A stretch of DNA of 64,000 nt, from the NCBI GenBank assembly GCA_964432885.1, contig CAYSPG010000016.1, positions 1 through 64,000 on the forward strand, given 5' to 3'. A model generated the notes under the pieces. It had not been told where the DNA came from. It worked only from the letters and a program-made list of their open reading frames with translations, and searched no databases. The DNA comes from CAYSPG01 sp964432885. GTDB lineage: Bacteria; Bacteroidota; Bacteroidia; AKYH767-A; OLB10. Positions 7,709-16,337 of this stretch are shown one piece after another. Numbering within the stretch: position 1 is the first letter of the stretch; the number at the start of each line of letters is the position of its first letter. The translations under genes and the position numbers were made by a program.

Positions 7709-9682
7709 ATGAAAAAGAACATTAAACACGCCATCTTATTTTTTTGCTTTGCCATTGCAAGCAACAAATTATACGCACAAGTATTTCACGAAGATTTTGA
7801 GGTGGTGGATAGTGTCATCTCATCAGGCAACGGTTACTGGGCACAAAATATACGTATAAGTGCAGGCGGTTTGGCTTGCGACTCGGCAGTAGTTCCTGTT
7901 GGTGGACAGGTTGATTTAACAACTATTGCGTTTAGTACTGCAGGAATGAACAATGTTATACTGGAGTTTGACAACATTGGTAGAATAGATTTTTTTGATG
8001 GTGGAATAATTGAAGTATCAAATGATAGTGGAATAACATGGCATCAGGTATTTTGTCCACATGTAATGAATATGACTATTCAAGCCATATTTTGTGGACA
8101 AGTTCCTGCCTTTTCATCAGCTACTTATTTCACATGGGATCCTGGAAATGCCGGTACTATTGCACATGACACAATGTGGAGGCACGAAACTTTTAACCTA
8201 ACACCTTTTGCCTTTAACAAACAATATGTAATGGTTAGGTTTTCGCTCAAAGATTATAACACCCCAGGACCTAGCGGATACCCTGGTTGGTATATTGATA
8301 ACATCAAAGTTGATGAGTCACCATTTTTTGCATCGGGTTTTGTTTATAATGACATAAACGCAAATTGTGTTTTTGATGGTGCCGACACCACCTTGCCAAA
8401 TATTTTAGTAACTGTTGACGCCCCCAGTTTTTATTGGAATTTTACTCCAACAGATGCATCAGGAAATTTTAGTGTCCCGATTATTGATACCTCTGCATTA
8501 AACATACTGTCAGTTTACAATTCGCCCTATGTTATTAACTATGCTTCTGCTTGCCCTTTAACAGATACAATTAGCATTTTCCCTTCAACGGGGCATAGTA
8601 TTGGTTTAACTTTCTCGGGACCCGATTTAGCTACCTATAATTGGGGCGTGCCTTGGTGCATAGGTGATACAAGCATTGCGCGTTTATGTTTTAGTTCTTT
8701 AACTCCTTATCCAATAACGGGTGAATTACAAGTGGTTTTTTCTTCTACACTTTCTCCGCTTTTAGGCTTGTCAACTCCTCCCGTTACTCAAATATCAGGC
8801 GATACATTAATCTGGAGCTTAAATACCATACCAATTTATCCATCTTATTATGCATACGGCAATTTACATTGTGTATTACTTCCTGTTTATATTGATACAA
8901 CTGTTGCTTTAACAGATACTATTTCTTACTCGCAACATTTGGTTTCTTTTAATGGCGATATTGACAGCACAAACAATTATTTAAATTATTGGCATCTTGC
9001 TTGTGCATCTTATGACCCCAACCACAAAACCGTTTCACCACCTGGCAGCATACATGCAGGCGATAAACTTACTTACACAGTTGAATTTGAAAACACAGGC
9101 ACTGCACCAGCGCAACGCGTTTATGTACTGGATACGCTTGATGATGCGCAGTTAGACTTATCTACTTTCCAAATTGAATTTTTATCGCATGCCGGCAATG
9201 TTTACTTAAACCAAAATGTTTTACTGGTTTCGTTTAATAACATCAATCTTGCTCCTGCATCTGTTAATCCCGGCCAAAGTACAGGGCAGTTTAGATATAG
9301 CGTTTACTCAAAACAAAATTTACCTACAGGCAATACAATAAATAACAATGCAGCCATTTATTTTGATTACAATGCACCTATTATTACTAACATCACCTCT
9401 ACACTTATTGATAATGGTTTGGGTATTGCAAATGCAATGCAATTAAATGATATAAAAGTTTTTCCAAACCCATCACACCAAAAGTTTTATGTGCATGTTG
9501 ATGAAAATAAAAAGACAACATTTGCATTAACCGACATTGCCGGAAAAGCGATTTCGTTTACAAAAAAACAAATTTCAAATTCAGTTTATGAAATAAATGT
9601 TGGCAAGCAAGCGACAGGAATTTTTATTTTAAAGATGATGAGTGATGGTGAAGTAAAATTTCAAAAGGTGGTGATGAATTAA
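7709..9682 (+). CDS. Large secreted T9SS protein with Cna-B/SdrD-like and DUF7619-like domains
   Basis: The protein has 657 residues and a signal peptide at 1-24 (ends KLYAQ). About 25-205 form a strand-rich MAM/jelly-roll-like region starting 'FHEDFEVVDS'. About 207-290 form a Cna-B/SdrD-like repeat ('SGFVYNDINANCVFDGAD', typical of stalk proteins). About 430-570 form a domain beginning 'YDPNHKTVSPPG' and ending 'NNAAIYFDYNAPIITN', the pattern of the DUF7619/DUF11-like domain seen in Bacteroidota surface proteins. About 580-657 form a type A T9SS sorting domain ('IKVFPNPSHQKFYV', 'LTDIAGKAI'). It is probably a surface adhesin or structural protein; no enzyme motif is present. Confidence 0.87.
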   Translation: MKKNIKHAILFFCFAIASNKLYAQVFHEDFEVVDSVISSGNGYWAQNIRISAGGLACDSAVVPVGGQVDLTTIAFSTAGMNNVILEFDNIGRIDFFDGGIIEVSNDSGITWHQVFCPHVMNMTIQAIFCGQVPAFSSATYFTWDPGNAGTIAHDTMWRHETFNLTPFAFNKQYVMVRFSLKDYNTPGPSGYPGWYIDNIKVDESPFFASGFVYNDINANCVFDGADTTLPNILVTVDAPSFYWNFTPTDASGNFSVPIIDTSALNILSVYNSPYVINYASACPLTDTISIFPSTGHSIGLTFSGPDLATYNWGVPWCIGDTSIARLCFSSLTPYPITGELQVVFSSTLSPLLGLSTPPVTQISGDTLIWSLNTIPIYPSYYAYGNLHCVLLPVYIDTTVALTDTISYSQHLVSFNGDIDSTNNYLNYWHLACASYDPNHKTVSPPGSIHAGDKLTYTVEFENTGTAPAQRVYVLDTLDDAQLDLSTFQIEFLSHAGNVYLNQNVLLVSFNNINLAPASVNPGQSTGQFRYSVYSKQNLPTGNTINNNAAIYFDYNAPIITNITSTLIDNGLGIANAMQLNDIKVFPNPSHQKFYVHVDENKKTTFALTDIAGKAISFTKKQISNSVYEINVGKQATGIFILKMMSDGEVKFQKVVMN

Positions 9683-9694
9683 TGGAAATGGCAT

Positions 9695-9765
9695 ACGGAT
9701 GATGCGGATGCAACTGATAAAAGCGGATTTAATCCGTGTAAACCCGCTCAATCCGCGTCATCCGT
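9695..9765. repeat. Intergenic hairpin repeat ('ATCCGCGTCATCCGTG' type)
   Basis: ACGGATGATGCGGAT pairs with ATCCGCGTCATCCGT at the far end, and the inner AGCGGATTT pairs with AACCCGCT, so the 71 bases fold into one long stem. I recognise this type of sequence as a short dispersed element in many Bacteroidota genomes. A worn copy appears to sit at 13515-13550. Confidence 0.7.
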
Positions 9766-9822
9766 GTTCTATTTTGCCATCTAACTTTTATCCAATACTT
9801 TCACCTCACAAAACAAGTAGGT

Positions 9823-10061
9823 ATGAATACTAGTAGCATAAAAAAAACCTTCACAAGTATATTGACACCATTGAAGACGCAAACTATTTAAAGGTGATAC
9901 ATGATTTAGTTTCATTAAAAGCCGGAGAAAGTTCTTTTGAATTATCTGCAAAAGAGAAAGCTGTTTTAGATGAGCGCATGAAAAAACATTTGAGTGGAGA
10001 AAGTAAATCCTACACCTGGGAAGAAGTAAAAAAGAGTTTGACCGCTAAGAAAAAGCAGTAA
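9823..10061 (+). pseudogene. RelB-like antitoxin gene, frameshifted in an A8 run
   Basis: The ATG at 9823 opens as MNTSSIKK and then runs out of frame after eight A residues (9840-9847), stopping after 23 codons. A -1 shift at that run restores a full antitoxin of about 79 residues: ..NLHKYIDTIEDANYLKVIHDL, an Asp/Glu-rich middle, and the tail 'SGESKSYTWEEVKKSLTAKKKQ'. That tail is typical of the addiction-module antitoxins paired with ParE/RelE toxins in Bacteroidota. Its TAA at 10059-10061 overlaps the toxin ATG by one base. It may be a decayed gene, a sequencing error in a homopolymer, or a gene read by slippage. A 55-residue product from GTG 9888 is another possibility. Confidence 0.75.
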
Positions 10062-10367
10062 TGTCTTTTCAAATTATTTTTAAAGAAGAGGCTCGTGCTG
10101 AAATAATAAGAGCTTTTGAATGGTACGAACTGCAACTTGAAGGATTGGGTATAAAATTTAAAAACGAAGTGGATGATTACCTGAAAAGGATACAAAAAAG
10201 TCCGGGTAGTTTTCAAAGTGTGTATAAAGAGTTTCGTCACGCAGTTCTTAAAAAAATTTCCTTTTCGTATTTTTTTTACAGTTAAAGGCAGCACTATTTT
10301 TGTTTTCGGAATTTTTCACACAAAACGAAATCCAAAAATTATTGCAAAAAGAATAAGAAGGAGGTAG
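10061..10367 (+). pseudogene. ParE/RelE-family toxin gene, frameshifted in an A7 run
   Basis: The open frame gives 74 residues beginning 'MSFQIIFKEEARAEIIRAFEWYE', a standard ParE/RelE start, with 'RFxxE/EVDDYLKRIQKSPG' following. At the A-run 10250-10256 it leaves the family frame and stops at 10285. Removing one A continues into 'KFPFRIFFTVKGSTIFVFGIF' and 'HTKRNPKIIAKRI', the C-terminal strand and basic HxxRNP motif of this toxin family, ending at 10367. As it stands, the catalytic or target-binding end is missing, so the toxin should be inactive. It is directly coupled to the antitoxin upstream, which also carries a frameshift. Confidence 0.78.
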
Positions 10368-10442
10368 CTTTTGTGCAGACATAAATTTTTGTAGCAGCAC
10401 CGAAGGGTTTTAAACTGGGGGAGACAGAATCAAATTATATTT

Positions 10443-10463
10443 TACATTTGGTAAACCATAAAA
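10443..10463 (+). promoter_or_regulatory. -7 box TACATTTG with TGGTAAACCA dyad, shared with 7679
   Basis: TACATTTG (10443-10450) overlaps the dyad TGGT-AA-ACCA (10449-10458), followed by TAAAA. It is nearly identical to the site before the gene at 7709 and lies 37 bases upstream of the ATG at 10480. Confidence 0.55.
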
Positions 10464-10479
10464 CAATAAATTTTACATA

Positions 10480-11901
10480 ATGAAAAAAACGTACGGTCTT
10501 TTAGCACTTATTTTTGCTGTTAACTATTGCATGGCGCAGCCCAATGTTAGCATACTGCCTTTTGCCACAGGTTTTCCCAATGGCATTTCAGATATTGCTA
10601 CTGCTGGAGATAGTCGTTTGTTTGTTGCCGAACAACTCGGGTACATTTCCATTGTTGATTCGGCAGGAAATAAATTGCCGGGTTACTTTCTGGATATAAA
10701 AAGCAAGGTTACTCCCACATCATCATCAAGCCTTGGCGAGCAAGGGTTGCTGGGCATTGCATTTAGTCCCAATTATGCCAATGACGGATTTTTTTATGTT
10801 AACTACACCAACAAAACCGGTATGGGCAACACCGTTATTGCACGTTACCACGTAAGCCCCAACCCCGACAGTGCCGATGCCGCCAGCGAACAAATTTTGT
10901 TAACCATTTATCAGCCTTACAGCAACCACAACGGAGGTTGCATAAAGTTTGGTGCTGATGGTTACTTGTACATTGCCACAGGCGATGGCGGCAGCTTTGG
11001 CGACCCGGGCAATTGCTCTCAAAATACCGACTCACTACTTGGCAAAATGTTACGCATTGATGTAAGCGGTGGTGCAGGCTATTCCATTCCGCCAACAAAT
11101 CCTTTTGCTGTAGGCGGTGGTGCGCCCGAGGTATGGGCTTACGGCCTGCGCAATCCATGGCGCTTTAGCTTCGACAGGGTTTTTCATAACATGTGGATTG
11201 CCGATGTTGGGCAGGATGTGTACGAGGAAATCAATTATCAATCTGCTGCTTCTGTGGGGGGAGAAAATTATGGATGGCGATGCTACGAGGGTTTAAACCA
11301 TCCTTACAATACAGCCGGTTGCCAGGCCGCATCATCCTATGTTGCACCCGTGTCTGAATACAGCCATGCAGGCGGCAGGTGCTCGGTAACGGGTGGTTTT
11401 ATTTATCGCGGCACAGGATTTCCTCCTTTGTTTGGCTATTATTTTTTTGCCGATTACTGTACAGGCCAAATTTTTTCTCTTTCTCCAACAAATGTGCAAA
11501 GTGTGGCGGGTACATTTAGCGGCAAGTATTTTTCAACCTTTGGCGAAAACGCTGCAGGCGAACTATTTATTGGCGACCAGGCATCGGGTATTGTTTACAG
11601 GTTGGCTCCGCAGGGTACCGGAATCACTCAGGCCGAATCTTCCGCAAGCGGCATTTCTGTTTTACCCAATCCTAATAAAGGAGTATTTACATGCCGGTTT
11701 GTGATTAACAATTCTGCCATGGCAGATATTTCGGTATTGGACTTGGCTGGAAAAAAACAGAGCAGTGAAAACAAATGGATAACCACAGGCACAAACCTAA
11801 TTCAGATGGATGTAAAAAATCTTGCCAACGGATTTTATTTTATGGAGATTAAAACGGAAAAGGAAACCATAAGTCGCTGCAAGTTTCAGGTGGTTAAGTA
11901 A
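10480..11901 (+). CDS. PQQ-dependent sugar dehydrogenase (GSDH/YliI type) with T9SS sorting domain
   Basis: The protein has 473 residues with a signal peptide at 1-19. Residues about 25-385 form a six-bladed glucose/sorbosone dehydrogenase propeller: 'GEQGLLGIAFSPNYANDGF', 'NHNGGCIKFGADGYLYIATGDGG', 'WAYGLRNPWRFSFD', and 'IADVGQDVYEEIN' are the family's conserved stretches. The family oxidises aldoses with PQQ, or is a non-catalytic relative of human HHIP; the His of 'NHNGG' and the metal-site Gly/Asp residues are present. The last 80 residues ('ISVLPNPNKGVF', 'VLDLAGKKQ') are a type A T9SS domain, so it acts outside the cell. No PQQ synthesis genes are in the window, so cofactor use is inferred. 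Confidence 0.88.
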   Translation: MKKTYGLLALIFAVNYCMAQPNVSILPFATGFPNGISDIATAGDSRLFVAEQLGYISIVDSAGNKLPGYFLDIKSKVTPTSSSSLGEQGLLGIAFSPNYANDGFFYVNYTNKTGMGNTVIARYHVSPNPDSADAASEQILLTIYQPYSNHNGGCIKFGADGYLYIATGDGGSFGDPGNCSQNTDSLLGKMLRIDVSGGAGYSIPPTNPFAVGGGAPEVWAYGLRNPWRFSFDRVFHNMWIADVGQDVYEEINYQSAASVGGENYGWRCYEGLNHPYNTAGCQAASSYVAPVSEYSHAGGRCSVTGGFIYRGTGFPPLFGYYFFADYCTGQIFSLSPTNVQSVAGTFSGKYFSTFGENAAGELFIGDQASGIVYRLAPQGTGITQAESSASGISVLPNPNKGVFTCRFVINNSAMADISVLDLAGKKQSSENKWITTGTNLIQMDVKNLANGFYFMEIKTEKETISRCKFQVVK

Positions 11902-11929
11902 GTCTTTTTTAAAAGAAGACTATGATCAA

Positions 11930-11959
11930 TTTGCCAATGGCGCTTTGTTATTACTTTTG
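11930..11959 (+). promoter_or_regulatory. glyS promoter (TTTG-N18-TACTTTTG)
   Basis: The -33 TTTG is at 11930-11933 and the -7 TACTTTTG at 11952-11959. Transcription would begin near 11965, right at the ATG at 11966, so the message may lack a leader. An earlier in-frame TTG at 11945 would lie inside the promoter, which argues against it as the start. Confidence 0.6.
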
Positions 11960-11965
11960 CCGCCT

Positions 11966-13510
11966 ATGGCAAACAATGACGATTTATTTAAAAATATTAT
12001 TTCGCACTCTAAGGAGTATGGATACATTTTTCAGAGCAGTGAAATTTACGATGGCCTAAGTGCCGTGTATGACTACGGGCAATACGGAGCCGAACTAAAA
12101 AAAAATATCCGAGAGTATTGGTGGAAATCAATGGTGCAAATGCACGAAAACATTGTGGGCATTGATGCCGCCATTTTTATGCATCCCACAGTATGGAAGG
12201 CAAGCGGACACGTAGATGCCTTTAGCGACCCGATGATTGATAATAAAGATTCAAAAAAACGTTACCGTGCCGATGTGTTGATTGAGGAACACATTGCAAA
12301 AATTGAAGGCAAGGTAGATAAAGAAGTTAGCAAAGCGCGCGAACGTTTTAAAGAAGGGTTTGATGAAACAATGTTCAGGCAAACCAATCCACGCGTGGTT
12401 GAAAATCTTAAAAAAATAGATGAGATAAATGCGCGCATGAAAAATGCGCTTGAGAAAAATGATTTGGCCGATGTAAAACAACTCATCATTGATTTGGAAA
12501 TTGTGTGCCCCATAAGCGGCTCACGCAACTGGACCGATGTGCGGCAATTTAATTTGATGTTTTCTACACAACTTGGTTCGGTAAGTGATGAGAGCAACAC
12601 CATTTATCTGCGGCCCGAAACCGCACAGGGTATTTTTGTAAACTTTTTAAACGTGCAAAAAACTGGGCGTATGAAAATTCCTTTTGGCATTGCGCAAACC
12701 GGCAAAGCGTTTCGCAACGAAATTGTGGCGCGCCAGTTTATTTTCCGTATGCGCGAGTTTGAACAAATGGAGATGCAATTTTTTGTAAAACCCGGAACCG
12801 AAATGCAATGGTATGAACAGTGGAAACAAAAACGCATGCAGTGGCACAAGTCATTAGGAATTTCTGAAGGTAAATACCGATTTCACGACCATTTAAAACT
12901 TGCGCATTATGCCAATGCGGCTTGCGATATCGAATTTGAATTTCCATTTGGTTTTAAAGAGTTGGAAGGAATACACTCACGCACCGATTTTGATTTAAAG
13001 AGCCACGAAAAGTTTTCAGGAAAAAAACTTCAGTATTTCGATACCGAAGAAAATCAAAGCTATGTTCCTTACGTTGTAGAAACTTCTATTGGATTAGACA
13101 GAATGTTTCTTGCTATGTTAAGTGCTGCTTACACTGAAGAAAAACTTGATGATGGAAGCGACAGAGTTGTTTTAAAAATTCCAGCCCCGCTTGCTCCTGT
13201 AAAATGTGCCGTGCTGCCCTTGGTAAAAAAAGATGGCCTGCCCGAAAAAGCGCGCGAGGTAATAGACGCATTAAAATTTGAACACCATTGCCAGTACGAT
13301 GAAAAAGATTCCATTGGCAAACGTTACCGCAGGCAGGATGCCATTGGCACACCGTTTTGTATTACTATAGATCATCAAACATTAGAAGACAACACAGTTA
13401 CCATCCGCCATCGTGATGATATGAAGCAGGAACGGATTTCGATTACCGAAACCGTGAGTGTGTTGAATGATAAAACGGATTTGAGGAAGATGCTTGGAAA
13501 ATTAAAATAG
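11966..13510 (+). CDS. glyS: Glycyl-tRNA synthetase (alpha2 type)
   Basis: This 514-residue class II synthetase charges tRNA-Gly in the cytoplasm. The start chosen gives MANNDDLFKNIISHSKEYG, the usual beginning of the eukaryote/archaea-like dimeric enzyme. It contains 'YDYGQYGAELKKNIREYWW' (motif 1 region), 'RNEIVARQFIFRMREFEQME' (motif 2) and 'SIGLDRMFLAMLSAAY' (motif 3). The C-terminal 110 residues form the anticodon-binding fold ('IGKRYRRQDAIGTPFCITID'). Full length for the Bacteroidota form. Confidence 0.97.
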   Translation: MANNDDLFKNIISHSKEYGYIFQSSEIYDGLSAVYDYGQYGAELKKNIREYWWKSMVQMHENIVGIDAAIFMHPTVWKASGHVDAFSDPMIDNKDSKKRYRADVLIEEHIAKIEGKVDKEVSKARERFKEGFDETMFRQTNPRVVENLKKIDEINARMKNALEKNDLADVKQLIIDLEIVCPISGSRNWTDVRQFNLMFSTQLGSVSDESNTIYLRPETAQGIFVNFLNVQKTGRMKIPFGIAQTGKAFRNEIVARQFIFRMREFEQMEMQFFVKPGTEMQWYEQWKQKRMQWHKSLGISEGKYRFHDHLKLAHYANAACDIEFEFPFGFKELEGIHSRTDFDLKSHEKFSGKKLQYFDTEENQSYVPYVVETSIGLDRMFLAMLSAAYTEEKLDDGSDRVVLKIPAPLAPVKCAVLPLVKKDGLPEKAREVIDALKFEHHCQYDEKDSIGKRYRRQDAIGTPFCITIDHQTLEDNTVTIRHRDDMKQERISITETVSVLNDKTDLRKMLGKLK

Positions 13511-13514
13511 GTTA

Positions 13515-13550
13515 TCAATGAATATCCGTTGAGTCCGTTTCATTTGTGTT
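13515..13550. repeat. Worn copy of the intergenic hairpin repeat
   Basis: ATCCGTTGAGTCCG-TTTCATTTGTGTTGA lines up base for base with the right arm of the element at 9695-9765 at roughly two of three positions. It fills the 44-base space between glyS and the convergent LutB-like gene. No matching left arm remains. Confidence 0.35.
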
Positions 13551-13554
13551 GAAT

Positions 13555-14823
13555 TTACTTCAGCCCATTCCTCTCCCGCCACTGCTGGTTAAATGATTTG
13601 GTAGCCGATGTTGGCAGGCTGCGCAAGCCTTCTTTTGATTTTAAAAAAACAGCATCTACCGCATACCTGTACGTGTTTATTTTTTTCCAGCCAATAAGTT
13701 CGCGTTTCAACATGGTTTTTTTCCAGATATAATAAAAAAGTTTTTCCTGCTGAGGATTTTGCTTTCGTTTAACAGTTTCGTTACGCAATGCAAGCATGCT
13801 TTTTTTAAAATCAATTTTTACCGGGCACACATCATTGCACTTTCCGCATAAAGGTGAGGAGTACGAAAGATGAGAAAATTCTTTTTGCCCTTTCCAGTAG
13901 GGCAATGCGGCAAATCCTACAGGGCCGCTGTACACACTGTTGCAGTTTGATGAGCCTATACTATGCATTACAGGACATGCTGCCTGGCATGCGCCACATT
14001 GTATGCAATACAGTAGTTGCCTGTGTAGCTCTGATTCAAGTACGTTGCTGCGACCATTGTCAATAAGCATCACATACATGTCGCATCCATGGTTACCATT
14101 GTTTACACCCGATGAAATTATTTTATTAAACGCATACATACCATTGTCTGTTGTGTAGGCAGCCTGCAAAGCTGCAAATAGTTCTAAATCATGTATGGAT
14201 GGAAGCAAATGGTCAATGCCGGATAGCATTATTCTTACTGATGGAGTTATAAAATTTGTTGCTGCATGCGCAGCGTGTTCGGCAACCATTACCGAGCCTG
14301 TGTCAGCTGCAATAAAATTTGCTTGCTGAATTAATGCATAACTATTGGCAGATGCATCCTTGTTTTGCTTTGAAACATCTGTTTGAACAAAACTTTTAAT
14401 CGAATGATGGTTTGGCTCGCGTAAGTGCGACTGAGCTACATTGTTTTTCGCAACAAAATTATCCCACTCAATTTCATCAAATAAAAACCCTTCGTCTTTT
14501 GTTATGTTTTTTATTTCATGTCGTTGAATAACCGTTGCTAACTCCTCATGCGCCTGCTCCCAATTTAATGCCCACAAAACTTTTATACCGGCTTTAATGC
14601 AGTTAGCTTCAAACTCTATCAAGTACTTGTCTAAATTTTCAATGGCTTTCCACTTAGTAAGTGCAGCACGGTTTTTTGCAAGTTCAATATCCGAAAAGTA
14701 CTGGTTGATTTTTTCGTTCCGGCTTTTGTATTGTTGTTTTGCATTTTGCAAATACAATTTCTGATGCTCGTCCTGTATAATTTCAGAACGTTTATTTTTA
14801 TAATCGGTTTGCAAAATGGCCAT
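13555..14823 (-). CDS. LutB/LldF-like iron-sulfur protein (LUD domain plus two 4Fe-4S motifs)
   Basis: The protein has 422 residues. The N-terminal ~290 form an LUD domain ('ALNWEQAHEELATVIQRHEIK', 'IIPAETGSV'-like 'FIAADTGSVMVAE'). Then come ferredoxin motifs 'CIQCGACQAACPV' and 'CGKCNDVCPVKIDF' and a basic C-terminal tail. In LutABC this subunit passes electrons from L-lactate oxidation to the quinone pool at the inner face of the membrane. Here no lutA or lutC is adjacent; the nearest gene is the M28 peptidase upstream, 9 bases away and co-oriented. LutA/LutC may be elsewhere, or this may serve another oxidation. Confidence 0.88.
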   Translation of the reverse strand: MAILQTDYKNKRSEIIQDEHQKLYLQNAKQQYKSRNEKINQYFSDIELAKNRAALTKWKAIENLDKYLIEFEANCIKAGIKVLWALNWEQAHEELATVIQRHEIKNITKDEGFLFDEIEWDNFVAKNNVAQSHLREPNHHSIKSFVQTDVSKQNKDASANSYALIQQANFIAADTGSVMVAEHAAHAATNFITPSVRIMLSGIDHLLPSIHDLELFAALQAAYTTDNGMYAFNKIISSGVNNGNHGCDMYVMLIDNGRSNVLESELHRQLLYCIQCGACQAACPVMHSIGSSNCNSVYSGPVGFAALPYWKGQKEFSHLSYSSPLCGKCNDVCPVKIDFKKSMLALRNETVKRKQNPQQEKLFYYIWKKTMLKRELIGWKKINTYRYAVDAVFLKSKEGLRSLPTSATKSFNQQWRERNGLK

Positions 14824-14832
14824 TACAGCAAT

Positions 14833-16215
14833 TTATTTTTCTAAGCCGTATTTATCAATCAGGTAAACAAGTGCAGCCATGGATGCCGCACCCAATTCAA
14901 GTTCTCTGCGGTTAACATTTTCAAAAACATCGGTTGGGGTATGGTGTATATCAAAATAACGTTGCGAATCGGGAGACAATCCTATAAGCAATGGCCCCTG
15001 ATCTTTTAAGTGGTCAATATCTGCGCCCCCGCCTTCGTGATTCCAACTATGTATATTATATGGCTCAAATAGTTTTTTCCAGCTGCGAACTTTTTCTTTC
15101 TGTAACGAATCGCCTTCCATAAAGAAACCACGTGGCGTAAAACCACCTGCATCACTTTCAATAGCAGCAATATGTTTTTCGTTTTTTGCTTTTGCTTCTT
15201 CGGCATATTTTTTTCCTCCGCGGCCTCCATTTTCTTCGTTCATAAAAGCTACTGCGCGTATGGTGTGGCGCGGTTTTATTCCAAGTTGTTTAAATAAATT
15301 TATCACTTCCATCGCTTGCACTATTCCGGCACCATCATCATGGGCACCTTGCGCCAAATCCCATGAATCTAAATGTCCGCCAACCACAATGTAACTGCCC
15401 GGAAACTCACTGCCGGTTAGCTCAGCTATTACATTGTGCGATGGTTTATCGGGTAATGTCATGCACTTCATATCCAATTTTACTTTTAATTGAGGTTCTG
15501 TCAAAAGCATTTTGTGCAATAACTCTGCCGCCTTTGTTGAAATAGCACACGCTGGAATTTTCGGAATGGTATCGTTATAACCCATGCTACCGGTATGCGG
15601 TGAATCATCAATTTCTGGTGTCATGGAGCGAACAATCGTTCCAACGGCACCGTAAGGTGCAGCGCGCATGGCACCCGCCCAGCGTTGGTTAACAGCACCC
15701 CCGTATGCTTCAAACGTGTTTATTTTGGTTACGTCCATAGGGCGGTTATAGAAAACAAATTTGCCTTTTATTTTTTTTGTGCCCAGTGTTTTAAGTTCAT
15801 CAAAATTTTTTACTTCAATTACTTCAGCACTCAATGGCCCGTTAGTGGCAATGCTTCCTCCCAGTGCGCATACATTCAACAAAAGTTTTTTTGGGTACGA
15901 TGAAATTATTTCAGCAGTTTCTTTTTCACCCCGTACCCAATGTGGCACCATAACATCTTGTAAAAAAACTCTGTCGGCACCGGTTTGCTGCATGGTTTTT
16001 TCGGTCCACTTTACAGCCTTGTCGGCCTGTGGCGATCCGCTTAATCGTGCTCCTATCGAATTGCATAATGTATCAAGCCAGCGGTATGCTTTTCCATTGC
16101 TTAATGCAGTTGAATAAATTTGTTGCAACATAGCCGAATCGCTCTCTTGCGAAAAAGTTTGCATAGTGCCTGCGCAAACACACACTACTATTAGGGATAA
16201 ATTTTTGAACCGCAT
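14833..16215 (-). CDS. Secreted M28-family zinc metallopeptidase (carboxypeptidase Q-like)
   Basis: The protein has 460 residues with a signal peptide (1 to about 22, ending QTFSQ). Residues about 120-240 form a PA-like insert. The M28 zinc site is complete: 'VGGHLDSWD' (His, Asp), 'GAHDDGAG' (bridging Asp), 'FMNEENGG' (Glu base and ligand), 'ESDAGGF' (Asp) and 'DIHHTPTD' (His). The closest group is the plasma glutamate carboxypeptidase/carboxypeptidase Q family, which trims dipeptides. It probably works in the periplasm or outside the cell to recycle peptides. It is the first gene of a two-gene minus-strand operon with the LutB-like gene. Confidence 0.92.
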   Translation of the reverse strand: MRFKNLSLIVVCVCAGTMQTFSQESDSAMLQQIYSTALSNGKAYRWLDTLCNSIGARLSGSPQADKAVKWTEKTMQQTGADRVFLQDVMVPHWVRGEKETAEIISSYPKKLLLNVCALGGSIATNGPLSAEVIEVKNFDELKTLGTKKIKGKFVFYNRPMDVTKINTFEAYGGAVNQRWAGAMRAAPYGAVGTIVRSMTPEIDDSPHTGSMGYNDTIPKIPACAISTKAAELLHKMLLTEPQLKVKLDMKCMTLPDKPSHNVIAELTGSEFPGSYIVVGGHLDSWDLAQGAHDDGAGIVQAMEVINLFKQLGIKPRHTIRAVAFMNEENGGRGGKKYAEEAKAKNEKHIAAIESDAGGFTPRGFFMEGDSLQKEKVRSWKKLFEPYNIHSWNHEGGGADIDHLKDQGPLLIGLSPDSQRYFDIHHTPTDVFENVNRRELELGAASMAALVYLIDKYGLEK

Positions 16216-16337
16216 AATTTTAATTTTGCGGTGAAAGTAAAAAAGCCCTTGTTTTAAGCTTTTACCCGATTTAAAAAATTATCAGCAAACAAAAGTTTAT
16301 TTGTCTTGTTAGCCTTTTTACCTTCTCTAACCTGTTC

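Noticed and set aside
10010..10294. 94-codon minus-strand frame opposite the toxin gene
   Set aside because: Antisense to a recognisable ParE/RelE frame; Phe/Lys-rich shadow frame.
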